Assembly: GCA_017880705.1 (NCBI GenBank)
Contig: JADGRS010000120.1
Span: 1-8,585, forward strand
DNA: 8,585 nucleotides
From: Burkholderiales bacterium
Lineage (GTDB): Bacteria; Pseudomonadota; Gammaproteobacteria; Burkholderiales; Usitatibacteraceae
Direction: 5' to 3'
Shown: one piece after another, positions 1-4,261 of the stretch
Position numbering within the stretch: position 1 is the first letter of the stretch
Layout of the letters: each line of letters begins with the position of its first letter
Notes under the pieces: model-generated
What the model saw: only the letters and a program-made list of their open reading frames with translations
Told to the model about the DNA's origin: nothing
Database searches by the model: none
Program-made: the position numbers and the translations under genes

Positions 1-521
1 CCACTTTCGCGGGCGGCTGCTTCTGGTGCGTGGAATCCGACTTCGACAAGGTCCCGGGCGTGACGCAGACCATCTCCGGATACACGGGCGGCAACAAGGC
101 GAACCCGACCTACCAGGAGGTATCGTCGGGCAGCACCGGGCACGCCGAATCGGTGCAGGTGATCTTCGATCCGAAGAAGGTGACCTACGAGAAGCTCCTC
201 GACGTCTTCTGGGTGAGCGTGGACCCGACGGTCAAGGATCGCCAGTTCTGCGATTCGGGCAGCCAGTACCGCACCGCGATCTTCTACAACGACGAATCGC
301 AGCGCAAGGCCGCGGAAGCATCGAAGGCCGCGCTCGAGAAATCGAAGCCGTTCAAGCAGCCGATCGTCACGCAGATCGTCGCGGCGGGGCCGTTCTATCC
401 CGCCGAGGATTATCATCAGGACTACTACAAGAAGAACCCGGTCCGCTACCAGCTCTATCGCAGCGGCTGCGGGCGCGACGCGCGCCTGAAGGAGCTGTGG
501 GGAGATCGCGCGAGCCACTAG
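1..521 (+). CDS. msrA: Peptide-methionine (S)-S-oxide reductase MsrA, 5' end missing
   Basis: MsrA reduces the S-epimer of methionine sulfoxide, free or in proteins, back to methionine, using thiols recycled by thioredoxin. The reading frame is already open at base 3, so the start lies upstream of the window. The family's catalytic motif GCFWC is encoded at 15-29, with the nucleophilic cysteine codon at 18-20. Other family hallmarks follow: GYTGG, GHAESV (from 138), QFCDSGSQYRTAIFY (cysteine at 249-251), and YHQDYY near the end. A cysteine in the C-terminal SGCGRD segment (468-470) is a likely resolving cysteine. About 173 codons are visible, close to a whole MsrA catalytic domain, so probably only a short leader is missing; whether that includes a signal peptide cannot be seen. 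A DinB-like gene follows after 23 bases on the same strand. The family call is very secure. Confidence 0.96.
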   Translation, partial: TFAGGCFWCVESDFDKVPGVTQTISGYTGGNKANPTYQEVSSGSTGHAESVQVIFDPKKVTYEKLLDVFWVSVDPTVKDRQFCDSGSQYRTAIFYNDESQRKAAEASKAALEKSKPFKQPIVTQIVAAGPFYPAEDYHQDYYKKNPVRYQLYRSGCGRDARLKELWGDRASH

Positions 522-544
522 ACACTCACCGGATAAGGAGCGCC

Positions 545-1039
545 ATGAACGACGCCGATTTCCCGAGCGCCGGGCTGCAAATGGCGATCGAGCGCCTGGC
601 GACGATGCCCGCGTTTCTCAGCGCCGCCGTCGAGGCCGTCGATCCCGGCGAGCTCGTGTTCCGCCCGGGCAAGGATGGCTTCTCGCTCACCGAACAGGCC
701 TGCCACCTGCGCGACCTCGAGCGCGAAGGCTATCTCGTGCGCGTGACGCGCATGCTTGCCGAGAGCGCGCCCGCCCTCGCAGGCTTCGACGGGACCGCGG
801 TGGCGAAGGCGCGCGATTACCTGTCGCAGGATGCGCACGCCGCGGCGCGCGAGTTCGCGACCGCCCGGCGGGAGCTGATCGCGTTGCTCGCGCCGCTCGG
901 CGATTCGCAGCTCGCGCGCGAGGCCGTGTTCGGCGGCGAGCGCATCACACTCGCGGATCTCGTCGCGATGGTGATCGACCACGATCGCTCGCACCGCGAG
1001 GAGATCGAGGAATTGCTCGACGCGATGGAGTCTCCGTGA
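545..1039 (+). CDS. DinB-like four-helix metal-binding protein
   Basis: A 164-residue protein with the helix pattern of the DinB/YfiT-like superfamily, which includes metal-dependent thiol transferases and many uncharacterised members. The likely metal-binding histidine triad is visible: His54 in QACHLRDLE, and His146 and His150 in IDHDRSHREEIEEL. These sit at the usual places, in helix 2 and in the last helix. ATG at 545 was chosen because AAGGAG lies at 535-540, four bases upstream; the frame is open further upstream but there overlaps msrA in another frame. There is no signal peptide, so it is probably cytoplasmic. It follows msrA by 23 bases and its stop codon overlaps the next start by one base (TGATG). 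The name refers to the fold only: this is not DNA polymerase IV, and the substrate is unknown. Proximity to msrA could suggest thiol or oxidative-stress chemistry, which is inference. Confidence 0.85.
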   Translation: MNDADFPSAGLQMAIERLATMPAFLSAAVEAVDPGELVFRPGKDGFSLTEQACHLRDLEREGYLVRVTRMLAESAPALAGFDGTAVAKARDYLSQDAHAAAREFATARRELIALLAPLGDSQLAREAVFGGERITLADLVAMVIDHDRSHREEIEELLDAMESP

Positions 1040-1248
1040 TGGAGATGAAGCGCATCAATGCGCAGGGGCTCAAGGCGGCCGGCTACGACGAGCGCAGCCG
1101 CAAGCTCGTGGTCGAGACCAGCACCGGGACCTTCGAGTACGCCAACATCTCGCCGGAGGTTTATCGCAGGCTCATCGCCTCGCCCACGCCGGGAAGCTAC
1201 TATCGCGAGGCGATCGAAGAGGAGTTCACGCCCCGGCGCGTGAAGTGA
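1039..1248 (+). CDS. KTSC-domain small protein
   Basis: A 69-residue protein that is essentially one KTSC domain, a short module named after a Lys-Thr-Ser-Cys signature in other members. Family features visible here are the GYDERSRKL strand, the GTFEYANISPEVYRRLI core and the SYYREAIEEEF end. The canonical KTSC tetrad itself is absent; the corresponding position reads SPTPGSYY. ATG at 1039 overlaps the stop of the DinB-like gene by one base, and GGAG at 1027-1030 sits eight bases upstream, so translation is probably coupled. A GTG at 1036 and a second ATG at 1045 are in frame but less well placed. KTSC domains are thought to bind nucleic acid or proteins, but the function is not established. 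The gene ends one base before the convergent stop of the next gene. Confidence 0.85.
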   Translation: MEMKRINAQGLKAAGYDERSRKLVVETSTGTFEYANISPEVYRRLIASPTPGSYYREAIEEEFTPRRVK

Positions 1249-1249
1249 T

Positions 1250-1615
1250 TCATTCCTTCCACGGCGTTTCGCAGCGCACGATGTTCGCGAGTGGCCCGGT
1301 CGGGTCCGCGGTCTTCTTCGGGTCGGCGCAGAAGCACGCCTCGTCCCATTGCCAGCGTCCGCTCTGCGTCTGCCGCATGATGTACTCGCATGTGGCCGGG
1401 CCCTTCTCGCCGTGGACCATGTGGGGCCGCATGCGGATCGGCGGAGGCGAGGGCGGCGCGCTCTCGGGGCGCGGCGGCGGCTTGTCGTAGAGCGTGTCGC
1501 AAACCGGCATCTGCTTGCACGCGCCCTCGCCGTTGCACAGCCATTCCCAGTGACAGTCCGCGATAGCGGGCGATGAGGCGAGCGAAACGAGGACAGCGGC
1601 AAGTCGTATTCTCAT
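1250..1615 (-). CDS. Small secreted eight-cysteine protein, function unknown
   Basis: I do not recognise this family. The 121-residue product begins with a signal peptide (residues 1-19; hydrophobic stretch LAAVLVSLASSPAIA, AIA cleavage site before Asp20), so it should be periplasmic or secreted. The mature part has eight cysteines: 21, 27, 33 and 39, spaced exactly six apart, then 76, 94, 96 and 115. The even number suggests four disulfides. A proline-rich hinge (about residues 46-64) separates the two cysteine clusters. Each half carries a Trp-x-Trp motif (HWEW at 22-25 and RWQW at 87-90), which could mean two related subdomains. The start at 1615 is preferred over an in-frame ATG at 1666 because it puts the signal peptide at the N-terminus and has AAGGAG three bases upstream (1619-1624), a slightly short spacing. 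The gene is convergent with the KTSC gene. Confidence 0.8.
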   Translation of the reverse strand: MRIRLAAVLVSLASSPAIADCHWEWLCNGEGACKQMPVCDTLYDKPPPRPESAPPSPPPIRMRPHMVHGEKGPATCEYIMRQTQSGRWQWDEACFCADPKKTADPTGPLANIVRCETPWKE

Positions 1616-1684
1616 GATCTCCTTCACGGTTGTGCCAGTGTGCGCTCTCGCGTTCGACCAGCACAATGCGCCGCACCTGCCGGA

Positions 1685-1713
1685 ATGTTACGGTTTGTCT
1701 CTGGCGGCATCAA
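1685..1713 (-). promoter_or_regulatory. Candidate sigma-70 promoter for the eight-cysteine gene
   Basis: On the minus strand TTGATG (1708-1713) and TAACAT (1685-1690) are separated by 17 bases, each matching four of six consensus positions. Transcription would begin near 1678 and give a leader of about 60 bases. The site lies between the preceding gene's candidate terminator and the eight-cysteine gene. This is a pattern match only, in a genome whose promoters may be degenerate. Confidence 0.35.
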
Positions 1714-1725
1714 TGAAGGTGTCAA

Positions 1726-1750
1726 CGAAGAAGGGCCGGCGGCCCGGCCT
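1726..1750 (-). terminator. Candidate intrinsic terminator after the FecR/DUF6600 gene
   Basis: Eight or nine bases past the stop codon the minus strand forms a GC stem GGCCGG-GCCG-CCGGCC (1734-1749) with a four-base loop. It is followed by a moderately T-rich run, CTTCTTCGTT. The stem is strong for its length but the T-tract is interrupted, so termination efficiency is uncertain. Its position directly after the gene supports the call. Confidence 0.5.
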
Positions 1751-1758
1751 CTGGCGCT

Positions 1759-4017
1759 TCAGCGCTGCTTTTCTTCCTTCTCCTTCTCCTTTGCCTTGTC
1801 CGCTTCCTTGTCGCGCTCGCCACGCGCGACCGGGTTGGCGGGGGCGGGCTGCGGCGGCGGCGCGCCGCGCGCCGCGCGCTGTGCTTCCTGCGCTCGCTGC
1901 GCGTCCTGCGCACGCAGGGCCTGCTGCGCCGCTTGCTGGGCCTGCTGCGCTTGCTGCTGCCCGGCTCGCGCGGCGCGCTCCTGCTGCTGCTGAAGCTGCT
2001 GGGCATCGCGCTGCTGCTGTTGCTGCGCTTCGCGTTGCGCGCGCTCCTGCTGCAGCTGCGCTTCGCGTGCCTGGCGCTGCTGGGTGTCGCGTTGTTGCGC
2101 GTCGCGCTGCTGGGCATCGCGTTGTTGCGCGTCGCGCTGCTGGGCATCGCGCAATTGCGCGTCGCGTTGCTGCGCCTCGCGCTGTTGCTGCGCTTCCCCC
2201 TGCGAGCGCTCCTGCTGCTGCGCTTCACGCGCCTGGCGCTGCTGGGTGTCCCGTTGTCGCGCGTCGCGCTGCTGCGCGTCGCGTTGCTGGGCATCGCGCT
2301 GCTGCGCTTCACGTTGCTGCTGCGCCTCGCGTTGCGCACGCTCCTGCAGTTGCTGCGCTTCGCGAACCTGCCGTTGCTGCTGCAGCTGTTGCGCTTCGCG
2401 TTGGCGATCGTTGACGGGCGCGGGCGGCAACGGCTCGGCTCGCGCGGCGGGATTCGCGTTGCCCCCAGCGGCCGGATTCACCGCGGGCGGGGCCGCCAGG
2501 GGATTCGGCTCGATGCGGGCCCCGGGGAAAGGGCCGCCCGGTCGCGTCGCCTGGGATGGCGGCCGGTTTGCGGGCGCCGGAGCGAGCACGGCAGGCGTGG
2601 GGCGACGCGAGAAATCGGGGAGCGCCAGGCTGTTCTGTTGCGGGGCGCCCTGGCTCGCCTGCGCCGGAGCGCCGCTCGCGGCCGGACGCCGCGAAGGCGC
2701 GGCCGTGGCCTGGCCCGGCTCGGCGCGACGGCGTATCAGTTCGCTGTGCTGCGGCAAGGCCTGCCGCACCTGCGCGGGCCCTATCGTTTGCTGGCGGCGA
2801 AGCGCGTCGGGCGCGATGGCGACTATCGAATGCTGCACCGGACGGCGGTCGAGCATCGCATCGCGTTGCACCACGGTCGTCGCGCGATCGCGGTTGATGC
2901 GGCGCCAATCGTCGCCGTGGCCTTGCCACCCTCGAGGCGCGCGATCCTGCACGGCGGAATTGACGCGGCCCAGGTAATTGGCGTTGCTGCGATACCACGG
3001 CTCGTATCGCTCCCACGGCGCCAGCGGGTACCAGGCGATCACGTTCGATGCGCCCGGGCTTCCTCCGGCGCTCCAGTTCGCGCCGCCAACCCAGCCCACC
3101 AGCGCGGGCGCCCAAGCCGGACGCTCCACGCGCCGCCCCGGGTCCCATCCCCAGCGGTTGCGCACGAAGACCCAGCGCCCGTAGTGCGACGGCGCGTAGC
3201 CCCACGGTTCGTCGTCGATCCACGTCCAGCCCCACGGTCGCACGTAGGACCAGCGCCCGTTGCGATACGGCGCCCAGTCGGAGGCGACGCGCGCCGGAAA
3301 CCAGAGCGCGCCGTAGTCGGCATCCTGCGACCACTGGCCATAGCCGTCGAGATCCTCGTAGCCCGTCATATACGTCGAGACATAGCGACGCGAAACGGCG
3401 TCGCGCCACTGGTTGTCGCGCTCGAGCGCCCAACGGTCGAAGGCGTCGTCCTGCGCCGTCTCGAAGGCGTATTCCGAGGACGCGCCGTGCACGACGATCG
3501 ACCGGCCCGGGTCGACGCGCACGCGCCCCTGCGACGTCTCCATGCTTGCCGCGCCCGAGAACACCGTGAGCCGCGACTGGTTGGCGTCGGGATCGGCATC
3601 GATGCGATAGCGCCCATCGGCCTCGAGGATGAAGCGCGCGTGCGGCGTCGAGATCGCGAAGCGCTCGGCGCCCTGCTTGTAGCGCACTCGCACGTTGAGC
3701 GCGCCGCGCGCGACGCCAGCTTCCAATGCGTCGTCGGCGATCTCGGAGACATCGAGCTGCGTGTCTTCGTCCAGCCTGAGGGCGGTGCCGCCGACGCGCA
3801 GCTCGGCGCGTGCGCCCGGCTGCGTCCAGACCGAATTCTCCGAGGTGACCGGCGAGTTCACATAGGCCTGCTCCCAGCCTTGCTCGGGATCCTGGTACAT
3901 GGAAACGCCGCCTTCGGCATAGGCGAGCCTTCCCACGCGGCCCGGGGGTTCCTGCGCCTGCGAAAGCGCGGCGGAGCACGCGATGAGCGATGACAAGACG
4001 AGAGCGATGCGACGCAT
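1759..4017 (-). CDS. Exported FecR-like/DUF6600 protein with long Gln/Arg-rich helical tail
   Basis: A 752-residue exported protein. Residues 1-21 look like a signal peptide with possible cleavage at SQA|Q; LIAC at 11-14 also fits a lipobox, so an outer-membrane lipoprotein is possible. Residues about 27-175 resemble the periplasmic FecR-like domain (GRVGRLAYAEGGVSMY; QPGARAELRVGG). Residues about 208-350 carry the aromatic-rich DUF6600 signature, including YGQW, ASDWAPYRNGRW, GWTWIDDEPWGYAP and HYGRWVF. A disordered Pro/Ala-rich linker (about 430-535) leads to a Gln/Arg/Glu/Ala helix (about 538-715) with tandem QQRDA pentapeptides, then a Lys/Glu-rich end. ATG at 4017 has GGAAGG six bases upstream. 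FecR-type sensors normally have an N-terminal anti-sigma part and a membrane helix; both are absent, and no sigma factor gene is adjacent, so classical iron signalling is unlikely. A structural or envelope-binding role is inference. Confidence 0.88.
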   Translation of the reverse strand: MRRIALVLSSLIACSAALSQAQEPPGRVGRLAYAEGGVSMYQDPEQGWEQAYVNSPVTSENSVWTQPGARAELRVGGTALRLDEDTQLDVSEIADDALEAGVARGALNVRVRYKQGAERFAISTPHARFILEADGRYRIDADPDANQSRLTVFSGAASMETSQGRVRVDPGRSIVVHGASSEYAFETAQDDAFDRWALERDNQWRDAVSRRYVSTYMTGYEDLDGYGQWSQDADYGALWFPARVASDWAPYRNGRWSYVRPWGWTWIDDEPWGYAPSHYGRWVFVRNRWGWDPGRRVERPAWAPALVGWVGGANWSAGGSPGASNVIAWYPLAPWERYEPWYRSNANYLGRVNSAVQDRAPRGWQGHGDDWRRINRDRATTVVQRDAMLDRRPVQHSIVAIAPDALRRQQTIGPAQVRQALPQHSELIRRRAEPGQATAAPSRRPAASGAPAQASQGAPQQNSLALPDFSRRPTPAVLAPAPANRPPSQATRPGGPFPGARIEPNPLAAPPAVNPAAGGNANPAARAEPLPPAPVNDRQREAQQLQQQRQVREAQQLQERAQREAQQQREAQQRDAQQRDAQQRDARQRDTQQRQAREAQQQERSQGEAQQQREAQQRDAQLRDAQQRDAQQRDAQQRDAQQRDTQQRQAREAQLQQERAQREAQQQQQRDAQQLQQQQERAARAGQQQAQQAQQAAQQALRAQDAQRAQEAQRAARGAPPPQPAPANPVARGERDKEADKAKEKEKEEKQR
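2059..2304 (-). repeat. In-gene 15-bp/30-bp tandem repeats encoding QQRDA pentapeptides
   Basis: Two blocks inside the FecR/DUF6600 gene encode runs of the pentapeptide QQRDA: residues about 572-600 (four units) and 616-653 (six units). Both end in the same RDTQQRQAREAQ cap, indicating duplication of a larger segment followed by change in unit number. At DNA level a 30-bp unit repeats at 2101-2130 and 2131-2160, with 27 of 30 bases identical by my comparison. A third, more diverged unit lies at 2071-2100 (26 of 30 against 2101-2130). Units are multiples of three, so copy-number change would preserve the frame. Confidence 0.85.
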
Positions 4018-4090
4018 GAGGCACCTTCCGAGAGGGGCGTTCCCCTGTTGATCGAGGTCAGCCTTTCAACGCGCAAGGCCCCGGTGTCGA

Positions 4091-4110
4091 CGACAGGTTC
4101 GCGACAGGTT
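4091..4110. promoter_or_regulatory. 9-bp direct repeat, possible operator
   Basis: CGACAGGTT occurs at 4091-4099 and again at 4102-4110, an 11-bp period that places both copies on nearly the same face of the helix. It lies in the divergent intergenic region, about 74 bases upstream of the FecR/DUF6600 start and 152 bases upstream of the AsmA-fusion start. Spacing and location fit a transcription-factor site, but no regulator is identified and two short repeats can occur by chance. Confidence 0.3.
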
Positions 4111-4164
4111 GCCACAACAGACCATGCCGCGTGATCGCAAGTTTCGGGGTGTGTGCGAGTTCAT

Positions 4165-4193
4165 TTTTCAAGGTGCTGAATTCATGCCATTAT
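4165..4193 (+). promoter_or_regulatory. Candidate sigma-70 promoter for the AsmA-fusion operon
   Basis: TTTTCA (4165-4170) and CATTAT (4188-4193) are separated by 17 bases, each matching four of six consensus positions. They lie in the only clearly AT-rich patch of this intergenic region. Transcription would start near 4200 and give a leader of about 60 bases containing a palindrome. The in-frame ATG at 4184 overlaps the -10 element, which is one reason to reject it as the translation start. Confidence 0.4.
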
Positions 4194-4220
4194 TGCCGGG
4201 TCCGAACAACGCCGGACGCG

Positions 4221-4236
4221 GTGGCCGCCCGGCCAC
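4221..4236. repeat. Palindrome/hairpin in the leader of the AsmA-fusion gene
   Basis: GTGGCCG-CC-CGGCCAC is a 16-base inverted repeat with 7-bp arms. As RNA it would form a six-base-pair GC stem with a GCCC loop. It sits downstream of the candidate promoter and ends 25 bases before the ATG. The following TAGGGAGATTTTCG has only four consecutive Ts, so an efficient terminator is unlikely. It could be an operator or a translational control hairpin. Confidence 0.35.
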
Positions 4237-4261
4237 TAGGGAGATTTTCGCCGGGGACTCG

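Noticed and set aside
26..544. Extension of the DinB-like frame upstream through msrA.
   Set aside because: The upstream translation is Arg/Gly-rich and overlaps the conserved MsrA frame; the ATG at 545 with AAGGAG fits the family N-terminus.
1616..1666. Longer N-terminus for the eight-cysteine protein from the ATG at 1666.
   Set aside because: It would bury the signal peptide 17 residues inside the protein, and the ATG at 1615 has its own AAGGAG.
2059..2304. The repeats as a CRISPR array or intergenic repeat.
   Set aside because: Units are 15 or 30 bp with no spacers and keep a continuous reading frame inside a gene.
1933..3993. A 686-codon plus-strand open frame antisense to the FecR/DUF6600 gene.
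   Set aside because: Its product is Arg/Leu/Ala-rich without domain features, while the minus strand encodes a signal peptide and two recognisable domains. It is a composition shadow.
4046..4071. GTTGA and TCAAC as an inverted repeat upstream of the FecR/DUF6600 gene, and TTGAAA as its -35 box.
   Set aside because: Five-base arms with a long spacer are expected by chance, and no acceptable -10 element lies 16-18 bases downstream of TTGAAA.
4109..4261. Earlier in-frame starts for the AsmA fusion, including ATG 4184.
   Set aside because: The upstream residues look like translated leader sequence, ATG 4184 overlaps the candidate -10 element, and the recognisable N-terminus begins at 4262. The weak ribosome site at 4262 leaves some doubt.
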